NCBI GenBank assembly: GCA_013396915.1
Contig: VWZL01002022.1
Span: 186,001 to 250,000 of the forward strand
From: Stercorarius parasiticus
Taxonomy: Eukaryota; Chordata; Aves; Charadriiformes; Stercorariidae
Length of the DNA stretch: 64,000 bases
Reading direction: 5' to 3'
Part shown: positions 51,630 through 63,221 of the stretch, piece by piece
Numbering within the stretch: the first letter of the stretch is position 1
How the letters are laid out: each line of letters starts with the position of its first letter
Program-made: the position numbers and the translations under genes
Notes under the pieces: generated by a model
Seen by the model: the letters and a program-made list of their open reading frames with translations, nothing else
Told to the model about the DNA's origin: nothing
Databases searched by the model: none

Positions 51630-51693
51630 CGTTACCCAGAAGGTCAGAAGGGATGATCTAATAGTCCCTTCTGGCTTTAAAATCGTTGAATCG
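51630..51693 (+). mobile_element. Ancient CR1-type 3' tail, or SINE sharing it
   Basis: GGGATGATCTAATAGTCCCT then TCTGGCTTTAAAATCGTTGA resembles the 3' end of old reptile/bird CR1 elements and of SINEs mobilised by them (GATGATC..AATGGTCCCTTCTGGCCTTAAAATCTATGA). No upstream body is recognised. The match is short and from memory. Confidence 0.5.
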
Positions 51694-52837
51694 GAATCTG
51701 AACCAGACTGCAATGAAACTATTTCTCTGTGCATGTAAAACAAAATGTGCAAAATGTTAACAGGTTCTGGGCCCACGAGAGTTCAGACACTCTTATTTCA
51801 TTCCCTTTATCCCTCTGAGAAGTTATTCCCAAGTGTGGCTTTGCAGGGTTTTTATACCTTCCTTTCTCCCCACCCCTCCCACACAAACACCTTCTCCTTA
51901 CTCAGTTATACTCTGCCTTCAGCTGTGAAACAGCAGCCGTTGCCAGTCTGAGTGCATTTTCTGAGAACCACTGTGGTCAGGGGTTTCCTGCTTATGCGAT
52001 GACAGGACCCATATGAAACGCTGAAGAACTTTCTTCTTTTTTCAATTAATTGTAAACTACTTCTTCATCACTTTCCCCAATTCAGAATGCTGAATTCAAA
52101 GACCTGGAGTTATCCAATACAAAGTGTTTTCTGTCATTCCAATTGCCAATTATATCAAGGCAAACTCTACTGAAGGCCAGATCATACCATGAAATATCCA
52201 GCTCCGTTTTGGAGAGAAAAATGGAACTACTCACATAGAATCAGACCCTGTGTGTTTGCCTATCCTGGCAATGCTAAAGAAATTCACAGAGCTTTTACCC
52301 TTTATTATTTTTCATATAAAATTGTCTCACTAAGAACATGCTGTTTACTTCAAGTCCCCAGTGTTTTCTGTTTCTTATTTGTGGAAAACATAGCTGCACG
52401 GGTAACTACCTACTTTATTATTTTTCATCATTTCCTCTGGGATATTTCTGCATCATTTTAGACTCTGGTGAGAAACACCACCACGTTGCATGTAGTACTC
52501 ATTGTAGAATTAAATGAAACATGTGTTGCAGCACCTGAGAACAACCAAAAAATAATTGAAATGAGCTGTAAACTCTCATTACTCCCATTAAGGTTTATTT
52601 TTCATAAGAAACATTACTGGGGAATTTGATGCCAACCCTCTTGGTTCCTCTTGTTGTGAGCTGGAACAAGACTGGCATACAAGGCATTAGAACAAAACAG
52701 AAATGGAAATTGTTAGTATCCTTGCATAACTGAAGGCGAGCTGGTAAAGGGGCAGGAATTGGAGAGAAGCTGAGGAAGAGACATTGCTTATGTCTTTACA
52801 TGGGAGGAGACTGAGCCCTCCACTCTGTGCCTTTGCA
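51694..52837. other. Unique DNA, no gene seen
   Basis: A 90-codon plus-strand frame at 52189-52461 is aromatic-rich with no recognised domain. Nothing else is visible. Confidence 0.6.
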
Positions 52838-52933
52838 GCAGCTGCATTATGAATTAATAAAGAGACAGTTTCATGAATATGCACATGAGGTCTTTTTATT
52901 AATAATTCATAAAGCCATCAATCAAGCAGCTGC
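52838..52933. repeat. Imperfect palindrome with AT-rich homeodomain-like arms
   Basis: GCAGCTGC (52838-52845), then ATTATGAATTAATAAAGA (52846-52863), is mirrored on the other strand by TCTTTTTATTAATAATTCAT (52891-52910) and a second GCAGCTGC (52926-52933). The arms pair imperfectly, with small insertions on the right arm. The loop carries ATGAATATGCACATGA, which contains an octamer-like ATATGCA. The layout resembles a conserved enhancer core or a hairpin; neither is shown. Confidence 0.5.
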
Positions 52934-55250
52934 ACATTCAACACAGGAAATTGAGGTTAGACCTGTTTTACCTGGCTTTTTGAATTACAACTGGAGGTGC
53001 AAGGTGGAAGGCTGGGGGAAGAGGAGATAAAATGTTTATCAGGAAAGGGATGGAGGGAACTGAGACATTCCCACACCTTCTTCAGAAAGTAACTGAGAAA
53101 GAGTTTTTGAAATAAAAGTATTTTGACAAGTGGGGGGGAAGGGGGTGGGAAGCCAAGACAAAATGCAAGTGATGTCTTGTACTGTTTTTCATACAGTACG
53201 TCTTTGAGATGATGTAATGATCAGTGGTGGAAAGCTACTCTGATTCTCTGATAGCAAGAACTCTTTGTACCAGCTGCACCTTGAAGAACTGTCGAGCATG
53301 TTGAAGATCACTCGTTTCTTTTTAACAAAGACTACATCAGGCATTTTGCTTTCTAATTATTTTCTCTTTTTTGTTAGAAGTTAGCTTTAAAAAAAATTTA
53401 AAAAAAAGAGAGTGTGGAAAAAAGTCCAAACCAGTCCAAACGCATCTTCTCTAAAAACTCTAATTCTGTGAGTAAATCTATGTATAAAATAATCCACAAG
53501 TTTAAAAGACAGATTAAAAGATGATTAAGGTTATGAATCTCCCTGTGAAACAGTGGTTCACTGAAAGATGAAGTCTTGTTGGAATGAATATATTGTACAA
53601 CTCATATGTATAATAAAACACTCCAACATTGTGATCTGGCTCCGAATACTTCTCAGTTCCCAGATAATCAGATTAATAGAGGATACAGAGAACTTTAAAA
53701 AAAACGTCATCTTCATCTTTAGCTAACTTTGAACAGCTGGCCCTTCTTTCTCATGCTATCACTTTCTGCATTTCCTCTGTTTCTAGTGCTTAAGCGCAGG
53801 ATGCAACATCACATAACGTTAACACACTGTGTATTGTTTTGCTACACAGTACATATCGTGTTTAGGGCTAAATGACAGTACATATCATGATACAAGGGCT
53901 GACAATCTGATAATGCCACATGAGGCTGCACCTCAGGTAAATCACTGAAAGTTATCTGACAAGTGAAGAAATATGGATTTAAAGTAAAATAATGTTGAGC
54001 ACAAAAAAGAACTTTTCAGGTCTGTTTTAAAGTCTGAATTGTAATAGTACAACCTAGAGTTTTAAATTTGTCTGGGCTTCAAACTTTTACCCAACTTTTA
54101 CTGCAACTATCGAAGCAGGAGTCTATTCAAACAGGAGTCTTTTGAGTTTAAAACACAAGACTTTCAAAACAAACATTCTGAAATTTGTACTTTGGACTCA
54201 GTAAATTCTTTTTGATGTAAATATATCTGATTGAAATTCAGAGTTAGAACTTAAAGCAAGCTGACTGATCTCATGTTCTTCTCTGGCCTTCAAAATTAGT
54301 CTTCTATAACACTGCATTAAATAATTTTGACATGTACTAGCACTTGAAAAAAATTTCTGGGAGAGGATACTAGTTTGGATACAAATTGTCTGCCTACCCT
54401 TATTGTTGCTCTGATGATGGTGAAGAAATGGTAGGTATTCAACGTAGGCAGAGATTTTGTCTGACAAATAATTACTTGTCTATTTTGGACAAGCAAGCTT
54501 TGGGGTGGCTTGAAGAATTGCACATTGTAAGGAAGGCCGACTGCAGTCCCCTGAAGAAGAAGTGTCTGTTAGTAACAATGAAACTAATTCTAAATTTGCC
54601 CTTTCTAGTAACTTTTTTTTTAAGAAATATTCATGTTTTTTGAATATATGTAAGTTTCTGACTGCATTGTGTAAAAAACCACTCTAAAACAGAACATTTA
54701 TGTATTTTAAATGGCAGGGAGAGTTATGATATAAAACATATTTCCTTCATATTACACTTCAAATGTTTTTTATTAAATCTCTTTTTTATCTGTGCACCTA
54801 AGAACATGTTTTCACCCTTCGAAACAGAAAGGTTTTTTAAACCTTAAATTAAAAAACAGAAGAATTTGGACCCTTCAGCAAATAGTTGCACTGCTTCCCT
54901 GTCCTGTGGCTTTGTTGGTCAAACTATCCTTTACACTCCTGGCTTGAAGCAAGCAACCAAAACAGAAAAGTGAGAGTGTGAACTCTCTTCTACTGCTTCA
55001 GTTTCTGTTTCTATGGAAATGGACCTGGGAAACACAAATAGTAAACCAAGTACCATAATGATTTTAAAATGCCACTTTGATTTCTTCAATATTATTTTCC
55101 AAAAAAAGACAAGCAGCTGGAATTAGCACTGGGGATGGAGAGGTGACAGTAACATTTGCTTTGTTGTAAAACATTACAATAAATAAGTAAATGAAACCAG
55201 CCTCATATCAAAAACAAAACAGCAGGAAAAAAATATGTTCTCATGTTATT
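52934..55250. other. Unique AT-rich DNA, no gene seen
   Basis: ACAGTACATATCGTG at 53846-53860 recurs with one change at 53875-53889. A G-rich tract (GGGGGGGAAGGGGGTGGG) lies near 53132-53149. Frames are below 90 codons and have no recognisable features. Confidence 0.6.
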
Positions 55251-55583
55251 TCATTTGATTTGATAGAGGTGTGATTTGGGAGGAGAGGAGATGCAAGCTA
55301 GGTAATGAGACTCACGCTGCTGTTCTTTATGATAGTTCGAGTCAGTACTATAACAGAAAGTTTTGCATGCACACCAGGTTTTTCCCCCTTTCCTCACATT
55401 CCTGTCAAACATGATGTTCTTTGGCCCTTCTGGCTTCTTCCAGACAGTTTCCCTACAGGCCTTCAGCCCATCTTTCCATGTCGTGGCCACAGCAACTCCA
55501 TGGGCTTGGGCATCTTGTTCTTTTTCATCCTGATTTTTTTCTGCTGACCTGTTCCGAACAACACAGCCAGAATCCTCACTGAC
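55251..55583 (-). CDS. Lys/Glu-rich open frame, possible exon, unknown product
   Basis: Open for 110 codons between a TAA at 55584-55586 and its own stop at 55251. The first third is strongly hydrophilic (RNRSAEKNQDEKEQDAQAHG). The middle reads TTWKDGLKACRETVWKKPEG and PKNIMFDRNVRKGGK, then it becomes Cys/Ser-rich. This is unlike nearby chance frames, and G+C content is raised locally. The upstream GTTGTTCGGAACAG could act as an acceptor and AGGAAT|GTGAGG as a donor, which would give a roughly 50-codon exon; both sites are mediocre. No initiator ATG precedes the good region. I do not recognise a family. The opposite strand also has an 80-codon hydrophobic frame here, which is its shadow. Could be an exon, a retrocopy fragment or chance. 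Confidence 0.27.
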   Translation of the reverse strand, partial: VSEDSGCVVRNRSAEKNQDEKEQDAQAHGVAVATTWKDGLKACRETVWKKPEGPKNIMFDRNVRKGGKTWCACKTFCYSTDSNYHKEQQRESHYLACISSPPKSHLYQIK

Positions 55584-56875
55584 TTAATGGTTTACAGCAT
55601 TTCCAGAGGGAAACTGATTCCATGTGCCCACATCACTACTGACAACTTTCCAGTTAAACTAACACAGACGTTTCCAATCTGTCTTTGGTCAATGGCACAT
55701 TTCTGAGACTTTCCCAGGCTTTCCTGGTCTCTCAGGTGGTCACTTGAGAAAGGTTTCATTCCTTATGTATAACTTGCAACGATTTAAAAGATGTGTTAAC
55801 TACAAAAACACAGAATATGTCTTACCAATGTATTTTATATACCGAGGGCAATTCACTGTCCTTGTCTACCTTCCATCTACAGCTGTTTTGGTAAAGTCAG
55901 CAATTTTTATTTCTTTTCATTGTCACCCTTTGCAGAAATGTCTGTCAAAGACAAGCCTTCTTTTTCTTTCTACAGGACACCTTTCCTGAGAAAGCCCATA
56001 GAATAGTCAACATTTTCCAGGGAGAAGAGCAGGGGCAGAATAGTACTATAATATCTCTGACATGTGAAGCTGCTGGGAGCTAATTCTCCCCACTAAACGA
56101 CCTTACATGGTTCAGTAACAATCTGCTGCGGGAATCACTGACATGGATGATTGTTCTTTGACTTTTAACCTCCAGGTAACAGAGATTAAGTGCTAGTTCG
56201 ATGGAGACAATATTTTCTAACATTGAGTTTCTAATAACTACACTATATTACATCACAAAAAATAATGGAGTTTACAATAGGAAGCTAATGCTCCTCTTCT
56301 TCCTATGGCATAAGCTCCATTTACCTCTGGAACAAATTTATTCAAATACAATGTCCATAGAGTCTGCAAGTTTTTATGCATTTTGTGATCACACATACAA
56401 AGTAAGATCACTTAATATTCCTGAAACCATACTGTATTTATCAAACCACATTTAAATTACACTCCAGAAATTTTACTAAGGCTAGATGGCAAAGGAATTC
56501 GTATTCTTTTTTCCTGTAAGGAATATATAAAAACCACAGCTGGCAAATTAGTCATTATATGCAATAGGGTTTTTGTATCAGCTAAGTAATAGCTTGTTTA
56601 TAATGTAAACTCTTGTTGCTCTTATTAATTGTATTTTCTACTAAAGCATATATTGTTTTTCCTTAGCAGTTAGTTAACTTTTTCTCTTTTTGATGAATGT
56701 ATTGTTTTCTGAAATCCTGGATAGTCTTTACTTTGTCACATACTAGAGCTCAGCGTTGCTCTTTTTCCATGATTTTTGTTATAGCACTGTTGCCCTCAGT
56801 GCTGCTCCAGAAGGATTCGCTCTATGGGGAAGGAATGAGTTCACCTTTTCAGGCTGATCAGCCTTTGCCTTGCAG
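55584..56875. other. Unique AT-rich DNA, no gene seen
   Basis: Three plus-strand frames of 60-84 codons (55744-55989, 56201-56455, 56697-56879) have no recognised domain. Nothing else is visible. Confidence 0.55.
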
Positions 56876-56993
56876 ATGAGAAGGTGGATAAATATCTTTC
56901 CTCATCTTGTGAGGGCTTAAATCTATGCAATCCATCTTGAACTGATACAACTTCCTCATATCACATGGACCAGAACAGCCTTCAGGAACCACG
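56876..56993 (+). other. Possible non-coding exon with good splice sites
   Basis: A 118-base segment lies between GCCTTTGCCTTGCAG (strong acceptor, ending 56875) and ACG|GTAAGT (strong donor, GT at 56994). All three forward frames contain a stop, so it could not be an internal coding exon; it would have to belong to a non-coding RNA or untranslated region. Paired strong sites at exon-like spacing also arise by chance in 64 kb. Confidence 0.22.
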
Positions 56994-59900
56994 GTAAGTT
57001 CATTTAAGATCCATGATGCACATTTTTTTTGGTTGCACTTTATTGACTTCACGTGCAATCTGCTAGACAGAAGTAGACCATACCTGACTGTGTAGTGTCA
57101 TGCTGTAGTGAAGTACATCCAGTTAGCTCATGCAGGATGTTTCACAGCAGGTGAGATGGGTTGTGCTGTGACACGTCACTGATAAAGGACCAGGCTCTGA
57201 CAGCTGCTGTCCTTCATATAGTGAAAACTCCACCTAGATGGGCTCTGGTAGACAAACTAGCCTGCACTGGAAACCATCCTCAGCTTCCACGTATCAACAA
57301 GGGACACAACTGCATTCATTTTCCAAGGGATGGACACACTGATAAATGACTTCTTTAATACCTACAGCAGCAATACTTAGCGGCCACTCTCTGGTGTAGG
57401 GAGGAGAAAAACTTTCTATGCTTAGTGAGCTGCTCGCTAGCTCTAATTAATGAAAGCTTAGTAACTTCAGTTACAATTAGCTGTCCCAAATGGAACATTT
57501 GATAAACAGCACCAACAAAAAAGTTGTTATTTCTGCATGGGCCAAAAAATAACATTGATGACCAATTTAGATAATCTGGGGAGCCTGGGGGGGCAAAGTA
57601 ACAAAACATATAAATCAACAGTGTGAACTAGGTGGGATGAGCTTATGAAACAATTACTTGACCCTCGCTGCGACGCAGAGTAGCACAAATGCTGTTTCTC
57701 AGGGAGGAAATTTAATCTCCTTTGCCTTCTTAAGTGGAAGCAAAAAAGTATACTACTACCAAACTTGAATATTTAATAGTAGTCAATGACTTCTAAGCAA
57801 CAACCTCAAACAATAGGTTCATATATGAGGTAAACAGGGACTTTATGCAGCATAAGGTTTTCTGAGTTTATCCAAGTTGCTGCATTGGAGAAGGATTGAC
57901 TCAATCTTGCACTCTGGATGGAGGGACCTTTATGTGAAGACCAAGTACCAGTAATTACAAAAACATTTGACCCCACTAATGTTATGTTGACATCACATCT
58001 ACAAATCTGTACAGGAAGGAAGGAACTTAAGGGGAAATCTAATAATTGTAGAGAAGGGCTAGATGAAATGAATGGCCATAAAAATGCATGTAATATACCA
58101 AATAAGGAAAAAATATGTGCCTTTCCTCTTCTTTCTTCCTTTCTTCCTTCCTTCCTTTCTTTCTTTCTTTCTTTCTTTCATGAGGAGTTATAGAAATTTA
58201 ATGTTCAGGTTTAAAAGCAAAATAGCACATATCGGACAGGTAATTACAGTGTATTTGTGGATCAGACACTAAGGCGATATGGACAAACATTTATGCAGGT
58301 TTCAGGAGATTTATTCCATTTGGAATTGCATCAATGATTTTAGTATTGGCAACACATGAAAGAGATACATACTAGTTAGCACTTGTTATTTAACATATTC
58401 GCTGTATCTTACTGCTAAAGAAAACTTTCTTTCCAATAACATCCATGGTTTTATATAAGTAAAAATGATAGGAAAATCTGTCCCATTAACCTACAGTGTA
58501 ATGATCTGAGGCAATCATGAGGGCATGAGGCTTGAGGTGCAAGTTAAAATTTTCAAAAAACATTTAAATGAAATTGAGAGTGACTTCAAGGCAAAGTGTC
58601 ATTTTCAGAAACCTCCTAGACAATTAGCATGAGTTTTACACAGAAATCGATAGGAGATAAGTGTCAAACACCTAAGTCTTACCTGATGATGGGCCTTAAG
58701 TATTTAACTTATTTTGCAGCTTTATCGTTTCTCCCATGGTTTTCCATAAGACCACTTTGGACATAAAGTTCTTACCTGTGTGTACAAATCTTGATATTTC
58801 AGCACATAAATACCCATTTGACTCTTTAAATCACAAGTAGATATTTATTAATATTTGTGTCTACAATTTATTATTTTCATGGGAAAAAAAACAGTGTCTT
58901 GCAAATGTTCAGCAAATTCAAAGCATAAGATGATGTTCATTCAAAAAAGAGGAAAAAAAAGATCATTCTTAACAATGAATATTGCAATTCTCAAGTAGCA
59001 GAATGGATGGTATTAAGGTCAGAGAAGAGTGGAAATGGCAAACAGATGTATGAGCCATCATTCTAATTTTTTAACTCACTGATTACTCTGTCTCATGAGA
59101 AATGAAGAGAACTGCAAAAGGAGAAGAAAATCATTTGGAATAAGCTCATTATCCTCTCTTTATAGCTCCCTTCTCTTCTCCCCCCTAATATACTGCAATA
59201 CCTCATTGAGAAGAGAACATAAAATTTACCCTTGACTTTTCTATGATTTCTAATGATTTAAGTCCACATTCATCATTTTTTTTGCACATGTGATATTTTC
59301 CCCAAATCCCAACAGTAAAAAAGCTAGTTGTTTTCCCTACATTTTCTTCTGTCATTTCACCTTTTCCTTTCCTTCTGCTGTTAGGGACAGCCTATTGTTT
59401 CAGTCTTGTAAGTGGTTACTTAATATGTGCAAAGAAAGATCTTTAGAAAGCTAATATATCATGGAAAAAGTAGGTGAAGCTGCTGTGTACTCCCTAAGGG
59501 ATAACAGACTTCTCTTACATTACATGGAAAATGATGGTGCCTACATTCAATAGTAAAGTAATAATACTTTATTTTTTCAGGTAGAACAGTTAACTTAAGC
59601 TGGGAAGACTTGTCATCTACATAGGATTTAAATATTTGCTTTAGAATTCATGTCAAATGGACAAAGAATATTTAAGGATTTACTGAGCATAAGAACTGAT
59701 GTCCATCTTCTCTTGAGTTTTGATAATATGCCTGAAGATGGAGGATTCAGCAAGGACACAATTTCTGCCCTATGACCCAAAAAAGGCAGGGACAAGATAC
59801 TGTAAACTACCTGACAAATAAAAAGTAGTTTTTCAAGGTAGAAATTTATAGAATGTTTAAGCAGTCTGACAGGTAAGGAGATATGAATCTTCACTTCATA

Positions 59901-62900
59901 CATGAAATATTAACACTTCACAGCCCTAGATTCTTTTCATTTAGCAGTGAATGCCACTTTTTACAGTGAAGAAAGACTGTGCCTTCTGTCAGTGTCATTC
60001 GTTTTACCCACACTGACTTTAATCTGAATTGTTGCACATTTTCTATAAGCAGTTAATATCGAGTGCATGTACTGTCTTTAAATAAGAAAAAAAAAAAACA
60101 ACGGGGAAATATTGAATCATAAGGGTGCATTTGCACACCTGTGCATTATGGAATTATTATCATTTTAAGAAAGACCACAATTTAATTCTTCCATTATTTT
60201 TTTCATTCATTTGATTCTACAGTTCCCTCTAAATGGCTTCCTTGTATTCAGGTTCATCAGTCAGAGGGAGAGAAATCATTCTCTCCATTGTTTCTAATAC
60301 ACACTGTGCATCTAGTCATCAGAACCAGCCACTCAGTTGCTATTGATTGTCCCACTGCATTGGAGAAGAAAAAATTTCATGCTAGAGCTACATGTTTCAG
60401 TTTGTATCCTTGCCTGGGGTAAAGCCCCCAGAAGGGACTGGAGGTCAAACTGCACAAAGGTCAAGTACTTCAAACCACAGCTGTTTTGCAAGGCTTTTCC
60501 TATTTTGTTGATTTTCCAGCACTGCTTTTTTCAGAAAAAGCAGTGTTAGAACAGCATGTCAATGAGCCTTATAAAAGGCTTTGCTGCATGTACTATTCAG
60601 TGTCCCTGGGTAGGTCAGGTCTCTTTGAAGTCTCTGTGTGGGAAAGGAGAGAAGAACAGTCTTCAAATCAAGATGCAACATGGATAAATAGTGCCTTTTT
60701 CTGGCCTAGTACTCCCGCGTCAGAGGTAGCAGAGAGGAGGCAAGTGCAACGTCAGGATGGGAAGATTCAATTCCAGATTACTTTCTCTCATAAAGTCTTA
60801 CTGTATGGTGCATATAGTCTCACTCCCTCAGAAGCAGGCATTCCAAAACAAAGGGAACTGGAACTCTTTAACCCCTTACTTCTTCCACAGAAATGTTTGC
60901 TTGCCCATCAGTACTAGTGCTTTAGGCTGACTCATCAATGCTCTCTCTTTTTCAGGCCCTAGCCATTTCTCCTTCTAAAAAGCCGCTTGCCAGGGTGTAG
61001 CAGAATTAATATAAAACATACCAGAGACAGTGTAGAGCACCTCATAAATATCTTAAAAATAATTTATGATGAATTTACAGCAAAACATAGTTGTATCAAC
61101 AATCGCTGCATTCATTTTAAAGGGGGTTCATTTAATTATAAACAGTTTATTAAATTATTTGTCCTGTTATCTTCATGATTGTTTGCAACAGTCTATGGAA
61201 GAGTTGTAACTGGGTCTGAAACAACTAAGAATGCATTTACCTTTTTTAAGGAGGGTGCATTTTGTTATAAAATGCTTAGTAAGCAGAAACACTCACCCAT
61301 TTGGAAGCAAATATGGAAACCTATTTTAGTAGGAAATGTATTTGTAGGGGACCTGTGACTTAGCCTTTTTATACCCTACAAGTGTATAAATATAAACAGT
61401 GATTTTGTTGGAAAGAAGAATTGATCTGACTCTTCACTGGATGTGTAGCCAAACTCCTCTGGTGTTTAGAAAACAACAGATAGCCTTTATTATTGTTTTT
61501 AAATTTTTATTTGCCTTTATTCTTTCTGGACCTCAAAATAAGTCAAGGAGCTAAATCACTCTAATATGACATGAAAAATCATTCTCAGAGTCTTTACTTG
61601 AAAAAAGCTGAAACAGTGAAGAAGCATCTTTGGGACCCTTGAATTAACTCTTCTTCCTTCACCAAGTGCTTGACTAAAACCGCCAATATTTTTACTTTTA
61701 ACCTATAAGAAAAACTTTTTTCTCTGGAAGACTCAAAATAATCTCTATAATTCTGTAGGTGACCTTCACTGATCCTAAATTAGTTGTTAAGACTCTTACA
61801 GATATTCTTCCCTTGATAACATTTTATTATAAGACCACCATTTTTGTTTCGAAGTATTAGATTTGGACAAACAATATTGTTAAAACTTTATACTCTAGAG
61901 TTTCTTTGCAAGTGTACCTAAAGATGCATTGTCCAGCTCATCTTTCTTGTCATAAATCCACATGATGATGGTAATATAACAATTTTATGCTTCATTTGAG
62001 ATTCATTCTAGATTCTAAGGTAATTATAATTTTTTAATCTTTTTTTTTGAAAAAGATAATTTCAGTGATTACTGCTGAAATCTTTTAAAAATGTTGTAAG
62101 AAAATATTTAAATGTAATATTTATATGAAATGATGGAATAAATATGCTTGCATTTATCAGCATTTGAGATTCTGTTTTAAGTATCTGAACTCTAAAGCCA
62201 AATACTTATTGGGAAACTTTAGTTCAAAGTTCTTCAGAAGATAAATTTTTTCTCCTTAGAGCTGAAATACACATTTTTGCTATGTTGACACTGGGGATGG
62301 GAACAAGCATTTTCCTCACTTTGAGAAAGTAAGGCAAATATTTGGCATGAGGACAAAAACAGAGTTGAAGATTAATTGGATCAAATCATTGGAATGCATG
62401 CAAGGAAAAAAGTTATTAAAAAGTCCTTCATTGTACTGATTTACTGATTACAATATTTTGTTACAATAAAAGTAGCTGACTGCACACTAAAGAGTTCTGT
62501 AACTTACAAGCAACTGTTTTCTGATCCCAGGCTTGATCTGTTCAAAAGCTGTAGGACTCTGAAGTTTCAGTTGCTTAATTCCATTAAAAAAAAACCCCAA
62601 ACATACAAGAGAATTAGCAGGTTTTGGTCTCTGGAATAAGACTGTTAGTATAGTAAATGGAAATGTGAAGCAAGAACAGAAAACATCTGTGATGCTTTCG
62701 CTGAGTCAGACTTTTTTTTTTGCAAGAAGAAGATGGAAAATAGAATATGGAAAATAGCATAACCTACAAAAGCATACAAAAGCCTAAAAAATGCTTTCAA
62801 GTAACTGTACGCTAAATCTAGTGAAGAACACTTGTGACTAAAAATTGTGGATTTAAACATCCTTCTGGTTTATCTGAGTAAAAAGGAAAAGTCATGTAGG

Positions 62901-63057
62901 AATGAAAAGTGAAAGTTTTATGTATCTAGACAGCTATGCAGACTACAGATGTGTGTGATTGAGGGTACATGTGTATCGGTTATACAGTAACAGTTGATCA
63001 TTTATTAAAGGTAAAAGTTAGTGTCTCTTGACTCAGTTTCCTATTTTTTGTGTAAGT
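56994..63057. other. Unique AT-rich DNA, no gene recognised
   Basis: Contains the C/T microsatellite at 58121-58179. The longest frame is 60486-60917 (143 codons, plus strand), with no recognised domain and no good splice context. Other frames are 60-91 codons. Poly-A runs lie near 60088-60099 and 62586-62593. Confidence 0.55.
58121..58179. repeat. (CTTT)n / C+T microsatellite
   Basis: About 59 bases of pure C/T, ending in tandem CTTT units (TTTCTTTCTTTCTTTC). Probably length-variable. Confidence 0.9.
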
Positions 63058-63221
63058 GAACAGGCTGCCCAGGGCGACTGTGGGATCTTTATCCTTAGAG
63101 ATATTCAGAACCTTGCTGGACAAGCCCCTGAGCAACCTGTTGTTGCTGACCCTACTTGAGCAGGGCACTTGGACTAGATGTTCACCAGAAGAGCCTTCCC
63201 ACCTTCATTCCTCTCTGAGTT
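63058..63221 (+). mobile_element. CR1 LINE 3' tail fragment
   Basis: Sense-orientation CR1 end: GAACAGGCTGCCCAGGG at 63058, GAGATATTCAGAACCTTGCT near 63098, CCCCTGAGCAACCTG near 63125, GACCCTACTTGAGCAGGGC near 63148, and TTGGACTAGATG near 63169, then a decayed TTCCCACCTTCATTCCT. The octamer tail is lost. It is a short, 5'-truncated, dead copy; the 63-codon frame here is the CR1 remnant. Confidence 0.93.

Noticed and set aside
59640..59800. Possible further CR1 fragment (CCTGAAGATGGAGGATTC resembles a CR1 block)
   Set aside because: Only one short block resembles CR1; neighbouring blocks do not follow in order.
60486..60917. 143-codon plus-strand frame
   Set aside because: No recognisable domain, no splice or promoter context; composition not clearly protein-like.
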